This document shows positions 44,184 through 54,618 of a stretch of 64,000 bases of DNA, piece after piece. The stretch spans positions 124,001-188,000 of the forward strand of contig NC_060060.1 of assembly GCF_020283565.1 (NCBI RefSeq). Reading direction: 5' to 3'. The notes under the pieces were generated by a model. The model was not told where the DNA came from, made no database searches, and saw only the letters and a list, made by a program, of their open reading frames with translations. Source of the DNA: Trifolium pratense. Lineage: Eukaryota; Streptophyta; Magnoliopsida; Fabales; Fabaceae. A program made the position numbers and the translations under genes. Position 1 is the first letter of the stretch; each line of letters begins with the position of its first letter.

Positions 44184-46206
44184 GTTTTCTAACTTAGACC
44201 CTAGTTAGGTCTAAGTTAGCAAGGTGCACCTTTTCAATTGGACCAAAATACCCATTCTTTTAATTTTTGAAAGAATAGAGCAACAGGGGCATTTCTGTAA
44301 TTTTACATAAAAAAAAAACATAACAACACGCGCCCCACCTTCTTAAACAATTAATAGACGTGGATCCAGTGTCGCGCGCGTACGGAAGGACCATGGTTAC
44401 AGACCGTTGATTTCCATCAGACAGCCAAGATGTGATCTCAATAAGACTGTCTGATCAATCAGACAGCCCAGATCATCCTGATTTATCAGATCATCCTGTC
44501 TGCGCCACACTAGATTATAAGCTGGAGAGAGAAAATTTTGCTTTTGAAAAAGGCAGCCACGTGTCAGCATATGAATGGGTCTGCGTGATTTTTTTCATTT
44601 TATACTTTAAACTCGATTATTTCGTCGTAAATTAATTTTTTATTTTTTATACCAAAATTCATAATTTTTTTTTCTCTACAAATAGAGACTTGGTTCGTTT
44701 GATTTGGACACCGAAAAAAAAACGCAATTTTTCACTACTTTAAACTCGATTATTTCGTCGTAAATTAATTTTTTATTTTTTATTTTTTATACCAAAATTC
44801 ATAAATTTTTTTTCCCTACAAATAGAGACTTGGTTCGTTTGATTTGGACACCGAAATCCTTCTGAAACCATTTATATGGTAGAATGGTTTCAGAGAGTTG
44901 TAATCTGAAACCATTTTGCTGGTAGAATGGTTTCAGTAAGTTGATTATTAGTTATTTGCTTCTGAAACCATTTAGCTTGTAGAATGGTTGCACATAGTTG
45001 TATTCTGAAACCATTTTACTGGTAGAATGGTTTCAGTGAGTAATTTATTAATTGTGTTTGCTTCTGAAACCATTTATCTAGTAGAATGGTTTCAGAGAGT
45101 TGTAATCTGAAACCATTTTGCTGGTAGAATGGTTTCAGTAAGTTGATTATTAGTTATTTGCTTCTGAAACCATTTAGCTTGTAGAATGATTGCACATAGT
45201 TGTATTCTGAAACCATTTATCTGGTAGAATGGTTTCAGAGAGTTGTAATCTGAAACCATTTTGCTGGTAGAATGGTTTCAGTAAGTTGATTATTAGCTAT
45301 TTGCTTCTGAAACCATTTAGCTTGTAGAATGGTTGCACATAGTTGTATTCTGAAACCATTTTACTGGTAGAATGGTTTCAGTGAGTAATTTATTAATTGT
45401 GTTTGCTTCTGAAACCATTTATCTGGTACAATGGTTTCAGAGAGTTGTAATCTGAAACCATTTTGCTGGTAGAATGGTTTCAGTAAGTTGATTATTAGTT
45501 ATTTGCTTCTGAAACCATTTAGCTTGTAGAATGGTTTCAGAGATTTGTACTCTGAAACCATTTTCCTGGTAGAATGGTTTCAGTGAGTTGATGTAAGGTA
45601 GTGAAAAATTGGGTTTTTTTTTTCTGTGTCCAAATCAAACGAACCAAGTCTCTATTTGTAGAGAAAAAAAAATTATGAATTTTGGTATAAAAAATAAAAA
45701 ATAAAAAATTAATTTACGACGAAATAATCGAGTTTAAAGTAGTGAAAAATTGTGTTTTTTTTTCGGTGTCCAAATCAAACGAACCAAGTCTCTATTTGTA
45801 GAGAAAAAAAAATTATGAATTTTGGTATAAAAAATAAAAAATAAAAAATTAATTTACGACAAAATAATCGAGTTTAAAGTATAAAATGAAAAAAATCACG
45901 CAGACCCATTCATATGCTGACACGTGGCTGCCTTTTTCAAAAGCAAAAGTTTCTCTCTCCTCCCATCCTTCCACCCACGCGCGCCTGTCGGCGCGTGTGG
46001 TGCACGCGCGTGAATTTTGTCCTATAATCGCGTGACACGTGTCCTGGGGGGGAAAAAGAAGTGGGGGGCGCGTGTAAAATTGCAGAAAATTACAGAAATG
46101 CCCCTGTTGCTCTATTCTTCCAAAAAATTAAAAAATGGGTATTTTTGTCCAACTCAAAAGGTGCACCTTGCTAATTTAGACCCAACTGGGTCTAAATTAG
46201 CAGCCC

Positions 46207-46208
<2 letters not shown>
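44181..46208. mobile_element. Large foldback element (2028 bp) with nested inverted repeats
   Basis: The whole unit folds on itself in layers. Outer arms: 44181-44300 (AACTTAGACCCTAGTTAGG..., AAGGTGCACCTTTT, GAATAGAGCAACAGGGGCAT) pair with 46090-46208. The extreme end is itself palindromic (CTAACTTAGACC/GGTCTAAGTTAG). Inner arms: 44522-44855 pair with 45598-45965, and each holds two tandem copies of a block with TTAAACTCGATTATTTCGTC and AGAGACTTGGTTCGTTTGAT. The centre is the hairpin array at 44862-45583. GC-rich spacers (CGCGCGCG-type) lie between outer and inner arms. It is inserted in a TA microsatellite. No coding capacity. Superfamily unknown; MULE-like foldback is possible. Confidence 0.88.
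44862..45583. repeat. Higher-order tandem array of 15 hairpins
   Basis: Fifteen units of the form CTGAAACCATT, about 10-base loop, AATGGTTTCAG begin at 44862, 44905, 44962, 45005, 45064, 45107, 45164, 45207, 45250, 45307, 45350, 45409, 45452, 45509 and 45552. Four loop types recur in the order TATCTGG, TGCTGG, AGCTTG, TACTGG, giving a 202-bp higher-order period. The second block lacks its fourth hairpin (143 bp). Units 3, 7 and 10 share a mutated right arm (GGTTGCAC or GATTGCAC). Confidence 0.93.
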
Positions 46209-46243
<35 letters not shown>

Positions 46244-47217
46244 TAAATCGAAATTACAAACATATTTACAAACATATATATATAGGCAAACTGCAATGAG
46301 TAACAAACTAAACAATCTGGTCACAATAAAATGCGCTACACAGACAGGCCAGATGTTGGGCTAGATGCTGTAACATCGAGCCTGTCAACTAGCTTAAGCA
46401 ACAAGCAACTAGAAAACTAACTACAAAACATGATACTTAACACTTATTAGTGTGCAATTTAATGTAATTGATGTTCTTTGAGTTTAGTTGGTCTTTTAAC
46501 TGGATATTGAATCTTTAAAAAAAATGTAATTTGTTGTATATTTCATTTATGAATAAATCGAAATTACAAACATATTTACAAGTATCTATTTTGTTCTTGT
46601 ATATGTCATTTCTAGGATACTTAGTACTGGATGTCATGATCTAAGTCTGAGAGTAAGTGAATATGTACAACGTGATAGATTAACCTAATGACCATAGACG
46701 TCTATATATATTCCATCCATGTGTCCCATTTTTTCGGGGAGCAGTTATCTCGCTCTTCTCCTCATATGTCATCCATGCACCCTATTTTTTCAGGCTTATC
46801 CCCTTTAGCCATGACTTAGCCCATCCTCATCTCATTCATTATCCAAACGAATGAAGTGGGCTAGTATGTTGGGCCTTCTGATATCAGGGCCGATGAAGCC
46901 CAAACTAACTCGGTGGTCTCACCCAGTCCACAACCCCTAAAACACTAAGCCAAGAAAGGGGGTATTGTGCTTTAACAAAGGTGGACTCACGCAGAACCCC
47001 TTGCTTTTCACCCAATGTTTCGTCTTTTTTTATTTCAACCGCTGATGTCATCGCGGCGTTTTGCTACTTCATTCACTATGCTAGGTGCCACTTTTCTTTT
47101 TGTGTCTGGGTCATTTCATTAGTGGAAGAATATCATCATGTTAATCCTCTGCGTCTGTCCATTTTCAAATAAACTTGTATCGATCACTTTCCATTATTCG
47201 TTATGTAGGAAGGTTAG
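46209..47217. other. Intergenic between the foldback and Athila elements
   Basis: A 32-bp direct repeat (GAATAAATCGAAATTACAAA...) occurs at 46241 and 46551. 46981-47172 has an open frame with no recognised motif. The TGTAG/GAAG at 47205-47211 resembles a splice acceptor, and the frame continues beyond the Athila insert. Confidence 0.4.
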
Positions 47218-48451
47218 TGATGGATAATTTTCGCAAGTGAACGAATTACCACGTAGTAATAAAAATATCGATCCACAGGGATTGTGTGATTAAACTAGTC
47301 GATTATTGCTCATAGACATTATGCAAGAAATACACATAAATTGGGGGTAAGTTGAGTGATGATTTGTTAGAAAACGTGCTTTGATATAATGGAAAAGCGA
47401 GGTAGAATCATCGGAATCGCCTAGTCTATAGCTAAACCACATACAATCTACTATATCATAGGAATCTACTCAAGTGTTAACAACTAGATCGACAAATTAG
47501 TGAATCGCAATCTCTTGTCAAAATCCACTCTATTCGTTGTCGATACTCCCCCGATCTCTCGGGCGGAAGCTACCTACAACGAATGATATTAACGCACGTC
47601 AATCGTTCGCTACACTCTATGCCTCAATCTCTCGACCGGAGACACTCGAGCGCTTAATGCAATTCAGTTCAGAAATTAAATCAATACTCTCGCACGTGAC
47701 TTAACTCGAAATCATTACAACACTAATGAAGGATTATAAAACATTAAACATCGAATTGCATTAAATCAACACTATGAACAGAGTAGTTTCTTACACATAT
47801 AGCAGATTACATGAGGTCTATCTACATCCTAGGCTATCCTAGATCCTACCTCCGAAGAACTTAGCTCCTCATCTCCCTTTGTTCGCGTCCGAGCTTCAAT
47901 GTCATGGCTTGTGAATCCATGCTATCGATGTGCTTGGAGCTATCCTTCGGAGTCTTGAATCCCAATCTTGAAGTTCCAAACTCAGAATGTAGATCAAATT
48001 TGCAGAATTTTCCAACCCGAAAACAGAATTATGCAGAAACTATATATACAGAAGGCAACCACGCCGCGCGCCAGATCTATCACGCCGCGCGTGGTTGCAA
48101 ATCCATCAACTACGCCGCGCGTGGTAACAGAATCACGCGGCGCGTGATCAAGTCAGAGAGCAATCTTCTTCTTCAACAAGGCTTCACGCCGCGCGTGGTA
48201 AGGCATCACGCCGCGCGTGATCAGAGTGAAAATCTTGGCTCCCTGTGAGCTCCATCACGTGGCGCGTGATGGGCTACGCCCCCAGCGTAGTGAAAATCCT
48301 CCATTTCCTGCAATTTTTCCTGTTTTCTTGCAAATCAAGTAATCAAGCTTATGGTTAGATTTCTCTTATATTTATTGCATAAAAACCTACTAAAATGCAT
48401 CCAATGTTGCTAAAATAGGCCTGGATTAGAGAGTGTGACGATTCGTCATCA
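47218..48451 (-). repeat. 3' LTR of the Athila element
   Basis: 1234 bp. It contains eight CpG-rich palindromic motifs between 48060 and 48290. A 114-codon frame on the opposite strand is a by-product of those repeats. Confidence 0.95.
48060..48290. repeat. Cluster of CpG palindromes in the 3' LTR
   Basis: Imperfect palindromes with core ACGCCGCGCGT or ACGCGGCGCGT begin at 48060, 48081, 48111, 48134, 48185, 48207 and 48256, followed by TACGCCCCCAGCGTAG at 48275. Each contains CGCG. The surrounding LTR is otherwise ordinary in composition. Confidence 0.92.
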
Positions 48452-49868
48452 CAACCCCAAACTTAAACCTTTCCTTGTCCTCAAGGAAACAACTTTTACC
48501 TCAAGCTTTTGTGTCAAGACCTTGGCATTTTCCTTAAATTCACTCGAATCATACATACGTGAGACTCACCTGATGATCAATGATCCACCTGCAAACAATG
48601 CTCAATTGCACAATCGTTCCCGCAAGACATTTTCAAGTAGTTCACACTTTCCGACCACGGCTCTATGATTCCATCACACTACTCACATGCACTCTTCAGT
48701 TTGGGTAATTCACTCAAATCAACACATTAATGCAAGTCAACAATAATTTTGCAAGTAGTCTAAGAATTCATTCGGTTCACCTTGTGCACACACATTAGAG
48801 GTCTTTTAGGGTTATAACGTGGCTTGGCTAGGGTGGATGGTGATATTTTGGGATAAGTAGTAGAAAAACTTGGAGTTAGATCCCCCTATTAGTCAAAGAA
48901 CATTTTCATACACCAAACCCCTTTTTGAAATATAGTGGACTAGAGAACTTTTTTCACATCAACAAACAAAGTTTTGCAATTCTTTAGAATTCAAGGCTAT
49001 CACTTCTTTTCTATATTTTTTTTTTTTTTTTCACATTCATTCATCTCTTTTTTTCATTTTTCATTCTTATCTCTTCTTCTTTGCCTTGCAACTTTTGAAA
49101 TTTTTTGAAAAAATCATTCAATCAAAACTTTTATAAGTTCTCTAGTACCCACACCCCAAACTTTATTTGTTGCTAATTCCAAAGAGCAACCCCAAACTTA
49201 GTGGTGAGCAATGCGCATCAACCACTAATTAGGTGCCTAACTTCCAAGAAAGTCATTCCTTTTTTGTTCATCAAAAATTTCTTAAGGTTTTGCAAAAATA
49301 ACATATTCTTTTCCAGCTCAAATTGGTTAAGCAAAGGATAATTATAAGTAAGGGTGGATAGAAAGGCTCAAAGGTACCAAGGAACATGCCTCGTGTGTGC
49401 TACAAAAGTACCAATCAAATAAAAAGACGACAAGCAAAATCGAGAGACAATACATGAGTGGATATCACACATAGAAGAAAAAGGAGTGTTTGGCTCAATA
49501 CCTCTCGGTTGGGTCGAATCAAAGAACCGGTCAAAAAGTGTGCGTTCCCTTCCTTTGCCTCTTGATCACATGAGTGCAACAAGCTATTGCACTGCAGGTT
49601 TCACATATCACACACGGAGAAAATCAAGCAATTGATACTCAAGTAACTAGAAGGAACATGCCAAAATATTGAAACAAACTCTAGAAGTAAAAACCATTCC
49701 ACCATTATACAAAGGAAGATTCAAATTCAGAGTACACAAATAAAATATCCAGCCAATATCCAAGCAACATCAAATATTATTACAAATTAACGAAAGTAAA
49801 GTAGATGAAAGTAAAAAGTAGAGATAGAGTAGTAGTGTAGTAGCAGCAGAAAATCAGAACCAAAACCG
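48452..49868 (-). other. Athila 3' untranslated interior
   Basis: Non-coding region between the downstream ORF and the 3' LTR, with the purine tract (minus strand AGTTTGGGGTTG) at the LTR junction. A T-run occurs at 49018-49031. No frame or domain is seen. Confidence 0.6.
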
Positions 49869-51389
49869 TCAAACGGTGTCATCCGGCTGGCCAGTGAAGT
49901 AGTTTGTGAACGGGCTATTCAAGTTCAGATTCAGCCCATCCACATCCAGCATCTCCCTCTCCATAGCAGCTGCCTCCTCTTGCTCAACCCGGCGGCGCCT
50001 CTCAATCTCGGCCAACTCAGAAGTTCTCAAACCAGAATTGTAAGCTTGTCTGGCCTGGAATGATGTCAGCTCCCTCGCTTGATGCGCCTCCCAATCAGTA
50101 TCAACGGGATACAGAGTCCCAAAAGTAGGAGGAGGGAAAGTAGACCGGTAAGTCATCGCCTCGGTGTACATGGAAGAGGCGGTATCAAAGTAGAGATTCG
50201 GCAGCCCCGAATATTGAGAAATCTCCATCTGATGCAACATAGAAGCGAGCTGATTCATATCATGAGAGTAACGAGGAGGGTCTTGAGCTGGTATATCGTG
50301 ATACTCATGTACCGGATCCCCCTGTTGATCCGGATGATTACCTTCTTCAAACCGATTAATCTCTTCTTCTTCCCTCAAAGCTTCCTCTCTTGCAGCATTC
50401 CCCTCACCTCGGGGCACAATCGGACCTCTCTCAAACTTTTTCGTGAAGTAGGATAATGACAAAGGACGAACAGGATGAAGATCACCTTCTTGCACATTCA
50501 TTGGAACATTATTCGCCCTACACAAAGCAGCGATGAGATTGCAATGTCCCAACGTAAAAGTAGGATTCGGATGATTGGCTATCTCATGAAGATCTTTTTG
50601 TAACCAATACCCCAGATTAATATACTTCCCTTCAACCAACAACCGGACCGCGTAAGCATTATCAAGCTGAATCTCTGAATTGTTACCAACAACCCTCACA
50701 TTCTTCAACCAAAATTCACCCCAAGCTCGGTGAACGGGATTAAAACTTGTTAAACTCAACCTTCTAGGGAGAGAAGCTGCTGAGTGGGCTAGTCACATTG
50801 CTCCCGGACGACACACTATACTCTTCAGTTCCTCCCTAACTTCGATCCCACTCTTGTCGATCCTCTCTCTATCACACAAGAGTTCACACACTCCTCCCGC
50901 AGCACAACCAAGCAGATTGTTTATAGTTTCAAAAGAATAACTCACCTTAACACCCCTAACCACAGAAATATATTCCGGAAACATTGGTTGATCCGGTAAA
51001 TAGGCATTTGCAAAGAACTCCCTAGCCCACATCTGGTTGCCAGGATTAACCTCATCTTTAATCATCAACTTATTAAATTTCTCCCATCCCCTAGACTTGA
51101 CCTCATTTCCTATCTCAGCCACACCATTCAGCAAATCCTCACCAAAACCCTTCTCTTGATTAATAGTAAAGGTTCGAATTTGTGTGTACCTTTTCTCATG
51201 AACTTCACTAATGAAGTGAGGATGAACTTGTGGTCGGGTAACACTGCTCCGGCGAGGAGGAGATGCTTGAGCGGACCGAGAAGATTGGCCCTTGCTTGCA
51301 CTCATCTTTGTTCTTGGTTTCTTCGGAGGCTCTTGTGGTGGATTAGCATCACTCTTCTTCTTTCCCTTCCCGGTTAGTCGTGTCAACAT
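49869..51389 (-). pseudogene. Athila downstream ORF (plant transposon protein domain), one in-frame stop
   Basis: A frame from the ATG at 51389 runs to a TGA at 50793-50795 and then stays open in the same frame to 49869. The N-terminal part has a basic, proline-rich leader (KKKSDANPPQEPPKKPRTK), then a region (KRYTQIRTFTINQEKGFGED, KFNKLMIKDEVNPG, ISVVRGVKVSYSFETINNLL) that resembles the domain annotated as putative plant transposon protein in Athila-type elements. The C-terminal part is acidic and coiled-coil-like (ELAEIERRRRVEQEEAAAME). I see no signal peptide or membrane segment, so there is no reason to call it an envelope protein. The stop may be a nonsense change or a readthrough point. 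The start codon sometimes assigned near 50759 is a TTG and not credible. Confidence 0.75.
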
Positions 51390-52073
51390 GGTGATAGTAG
51401 GGAGGTTGAAATGGGTTAATTTGGGAAAGTGGTGAAATGAGGAATTTGGAGTGAATTTGAAATGATTGAAATGGGTTGTATGTGAATGTGAAGGAATGGG
51501 ATGATTAGAAGTGATTAAAGATGAAATTGGAGAGGTTTGGAGGATGAAAATGGGTTAACAATGGAGTTTACCGTGTGGGAGGACGTGTGAATTGATGATG
51601 GGACGGATGGAGTGGTTGAGAAGATGAAGAAATTCAAATTTTACACGCTTTCCTGTGTAACCACGCCGCGCGTGATCCCTGCTACGCCGCGCGTAGTACC
51701 AATTGTAACGGTCAAGAACTTCTTTCAAACAGGCCACGCTGCGCGTAATAACCATCACGCGGCGCGTATTCACTTAGTCAGAGACTCCATATTTCTCCAG
51801 GCCTCACGCAGCGCGTGATGCATCCCCACGCCGCGCGTGATACATTCTGAAAACTCCTTCCTCTGTGTTGAAGGATCACGCCGCGCGTGATCGTACTGCG
51901 CCCCCGACGTAGTAGAACTCTGTTTGCCCTGTTCTGCTTCCGTCCTTGCTTCTGCTGTACACCTACCTACAATCTTCAAAACAAAACAAACTAAAACATT
52001 AGAAACCGTTGGGTTGCCTCCCAACCAGCGCTTGTTTAACGTCCCGATGCTTGACGTTCCATACCCCTAGGGG
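51390..52073 (-). other. Athila internal spacer
   Basis: Lies between gag-protease and the downstream ORF, exactly where polymerase should be. It starts (minus strand) with GCGCTGGTTGGGAGGCAACC, a hairpin (stem GTTGGG/CCCAAC, 52008-52025) that I associate with the region after pol in Athila elements. It then has the CpG palindrome cluster. Confidence 0.7.
51660..51915. repeat. Cluster of CpG palindromes in the spacer
   Basis: Seven motifs of the LTR type begin at about 51662, 51683, 51735, 51755, 51804, 51827 and 51877. The cluster closes with TGCGCCCCCGACGTAGT at 51897, matching the closing TACGCCCCCAGCGTAG of the LTR cluster. The two clusters thus share both unit and order. Confidence 0.9.
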
Positions 52074-54488
52074 CTAAGGAAAGGTAGTGCCACCATGTGG
52101 CAAGTAGTGTGCATTCCAAGGTAACTTAAGAGCATCTTTAATAATATGATCATAAACCTGGATTTTAAAACATTGTGGGTCTCCATCATCACACTCCATC
52201 TTGTCAAAGACATTGAATGTGACCTGCTGATCATCGGTCCTTAGCATGAGCTCGCCCATTTCCACATCAATTAGGGCACGGCTAGTTGCTAAGAAAGGTC
52301 TACCTAGGAGCAAGGGCTCCCAATCCCTAGTTTCCTCTATGTCCAAGACCACAAAATCTGCGGGAAACACCAACCCAGCAACTCTAACTAACACATCATG
52401 GAGAATACCTTCCGGATGCACAATCGATCTATCCGCCAAAGAGAGACTCATCTTTGTCGGCTTTGCTACCGCTCCCGGTATCTTCTTCATCATTGATAAC
52501 GGCATCAGATTTATGCTAGCACCCAAATCACACAAAGCTTTTTCAATAGTGAGAGTTCCAATGGAACATGGAATTGTAAAGCTCCCCGGATCTTTCTTTT
52601 TCTGAGGTAGCTTCCGTTGAATGAGGGCGCTGCACTCTTCCGTCATACTTACCATTTCATCATCTAGCGGTTTTCTTTTCTTTGTGAGCAGCTCCTTCAA
52701 AAACTTTGCATAACTCGGCATTTGCTCCAAAGCCTCAACCAATGGGATAGCCATCTCAAGCTTGTTCAACACCTTCATGAACTTCTTGAACTCCTTCTCT
52801 CGCTCAAGATTCTTAACTTTCCTTCTCCTAGGAAAAGGCATCCTAGCATATGGCGATTCATCAATTCCTTTACCTTTCTCAACCTTCTTACTCTCTTTTT
52901 CTTTTATCTCCCTCTGTTTTTCAACTTCTTCTTCCTCATCCTCACTAATCTCCACTTCCTTAGACATATTTTCCTTTTCTACTTCTCCCTCATGTCTCTC
53001 ATTTTCAACTACAACTTCTTGCTTATTTTCAACCTCTCCCTCATTGACCTTCTTTTTCAAAGGCTTCTCCACAGCTGGCCGTTCCGGTATCTCTCTACTC
53101 CTCAAAGTGATTCCATTGCAAGTTTCATTTTTAGGATTATCATGAGTGTTTCCACCGAAACCTCCTTGGTTTTGCAACATAGAAAACTGTCTTGACAGCT
53201 GGCCCATTTGCACCTCAAGATTCTTTATAGAAGCTTCATGATTCTTGTTAGAGGTTGCTTGACTCGATTTCATCGCTTCAAAGTTGCTTTGGGTCATGAG
53301 CATGAACTGATTTAGAGTCTCTTCCATCCTTGATGGAGGCCTTTGCTGCTGTTGCGGTGCACCTTGACCTTGCATACCGTTCCCCCACCCGGAACCGTTG
53401 TTATTGTTGTTGTACGGCTTCCGGAAATTGGCTAAGTAGCGAGCCTCCTCTGAACCCTCCGGGAAGCATCCGCCATTTGGGTGGTCCTGCAAACAAAAAT
53501 CACAGCGCACATTGTCAATTTTACCTATTGGAGAAGATTGAACTTGTGGATTGGACAGCAGCTTCATCATTGCTTCCATTTGGCTAGTCATGAGTTTTTG
53601 CTGTGCTAATAGTGCTGTTTGAGTATCCAATTCCAACATTCCGCCTTTCTTCTTGGCTCCTCTATCATTAGTAGCTCTATACTCGTTTTGAGCCATGCTT
53701 TCCACCAATTCTCTTGCTTCAGATTCGTCACGGTTCTTCAACGAACCACCGGCTGATGCGTCAAGTATCATTCGCGTTTGAGCCCTCAAACCTTGGGTAA
53801 ACATTTGCATCTGATTGTGGCCATCGAAACCGTGATTCGGACACCTTTTAAGACAAACTTTGAACCTCTCCCAAGCATCATACAACGTTTCCCCATCCGC
53901 TTGTTCGAAGTTGCTAATTTCAGCCCTTCTTTCTAGAAACTTATGAATAGGGAAGTAACGATCTAAGAATTTCCGCTCCAATTGTCTCCAAGTCTCAATG
54001 GTTCCGGCGGGTATCGTGTCCAACCAATCTTTAGCACGGCCGGTGAGAGAATGATTGAATAACCTCAGTCTTTTGTCCGATTCGCTCACCCCCGGTGGAT
54101 CGGTATAGTCGCAGGCTTCATAGAAGTGAGACAAGTGTAAGTTCGGGCATTGAGCTTCCGATCCTGAATAAGGATTTTCCTTTAGGGCGGAGAGGACCGT
54201 GTTCTTGATGTCGAATGAGACAGGATTCGCCGGCTGAAACCCTTGATTTGCCAACGCGTCATTGTCTCTTCTCCCATAATCACCAAGGGTACGCCTTGGC
54301 GGTTGAGGAACCGGTGGAACCTGCTCTTCTTCCATTGTTGCTGCAGTCCGTCCTTGACAGTCCGGTGTATCCCTTAGCAAAGCTGTTCCCCTTGAAGCTT
54401 GAGCTTCCCTTGTTGCCTTTCGAATTGCGCGAGCTGTCTTTTCAATCTCTGGATCAAATTGCAGCTCTTGAGGACCTGTTCTCCGCAT
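52074..54488 (-). CDS. Athila gag-protease
   Basis: The frame is open from 54569, but the likely start is the ATG at 54488 (MRRTGPQELQFDPEIEKTAR), after a hydrophobic upstream stretch that is probably untranslated. The Retrotrans_gag core is present (LRLFNHSLTGRAKDWLDTIP, WRQLERKFLDRYFPIHKF), then SAGGSLKNRDESEARELVES, a zinc-binding-like CDFCLQDHPNGGC, and a Q-rich stretch. After the Athila phrase NGITLRSREIPERP comes a long E/K-rich linker. The retropepsin-like protease has the active-site motif ALCDLGASINLMP and the flap/closing motif LLLGRPFLATSRALID. It ends at the TAG near 52074 without entering reverse transcriptase. The frame has no internal breaks. Confidence 0.9.
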   Translation of the reverse strand: MRRTGPQELQFDPEIEKTARAIRKATREAQASRGTALLRDTPDCQGRTAATMEEEQVPPVPQPPRRTLGDYGRRDNDALANQGFQPANPVSFDIKNTVLSALKENPYSGSEAQCPNLHLSHFYEACDYTDPPGVSESDKRLRLFNHSLTGRAKDWLDTIPAGTIETWRQLERKFLDRYFPIHKFLERRAEISNFEQADGETLYDAWERFKVCLKRCPNHGFDGHNQMQMFTQGLRAQTRMILDASAGGSLKNRDESEARELVESMAQNEYRATNDRGAKKKGGMLELDTQTALLAQQKLMTSQMEAMMKLLSNPQVQSSPIGKIDNVRCDFCLQDHPNGGCFPEGSEEARYLANFRKPYNNNNNGSGWGNGMQGQGAPQQQQRPPSRMEETLNQFMLMTQSNFEAMKSSQATSNKNHEASIKNLEVQMGQLSRQFSMLQNQGGFGGNTHDNPKNETCNGITLRSREIPERPAVEKPLKKKVNEGEVENKQEVVVENERHEGEVEKENMSKEVEISEDEEEEVEKQREIKEKESKKVEKGKGIDESPYARMPFPRRRKVKNLEREKEFKKFMKVLNKLEMAIPLVEALEQMPSYAKFLKELLTKKRKPLDDEMVSMTEECSALIQRKLPQKKKDPGSFTIPCSIGTLTIEKALCDLGASINLMPLSMMKKIPGAVAKPTKMSLSLADRSIVHPEGILHDVLVRVAGLVFPADFVVLDIEETRDWEPLLLGRPFLATSRALIDVEMGELMLRTDDQQVTFNVFDKMECDDGDPQCFKIQVYDHIIKDALKLPWNAHYLPHGGTTFP

Positions 54489-54594
54489 GCACAATGAAAC
54501 ACACAAGTAGAACGCTCCGGGAGAAAAATATAAAACAGAAAAATAAGAAAACACAGAAAATATGAACACTACCGCCTTGTCGAATCAATCACAA

Positions 54595-54612
54595 TCCCCG
54601 GCAACGGCGCCA
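54595..54612 (-). other. Primer-binding site matching tRNA-Asp
   Basis: The minus strand reads TGGCGCCGTTGCCGGGGA, six bases inside the 5' LTR. This 18-base sequence is the Athila-type site complementary to the 3' end of tRNA-Asp. Confidence 0.9.
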
Positions 54613-54618
54613 AAAACT

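Noticed and set aside
44862..45583. CRISPR-like array
   Set aside because: Regular repeats with spacers, but each repeat is a full hairpin, the spacers repeat in order, and the genome is a plant; it is a higher-order tandem repeat.
47904..48248. 114-codon open frame inside the LTR, repeated identically at 55305-55649
   Set aside because: It is antisense to the element, its repeated HAAR phrases are only translations of the CpG palindromes, and its identity between copies follows from the LTR identity.
49869..51389. Envelope gene in the Athila element
   Set aside because: The ORF is in the position often labelled env-like, but it shows no signal peptide, membrane segment or cleavage site.
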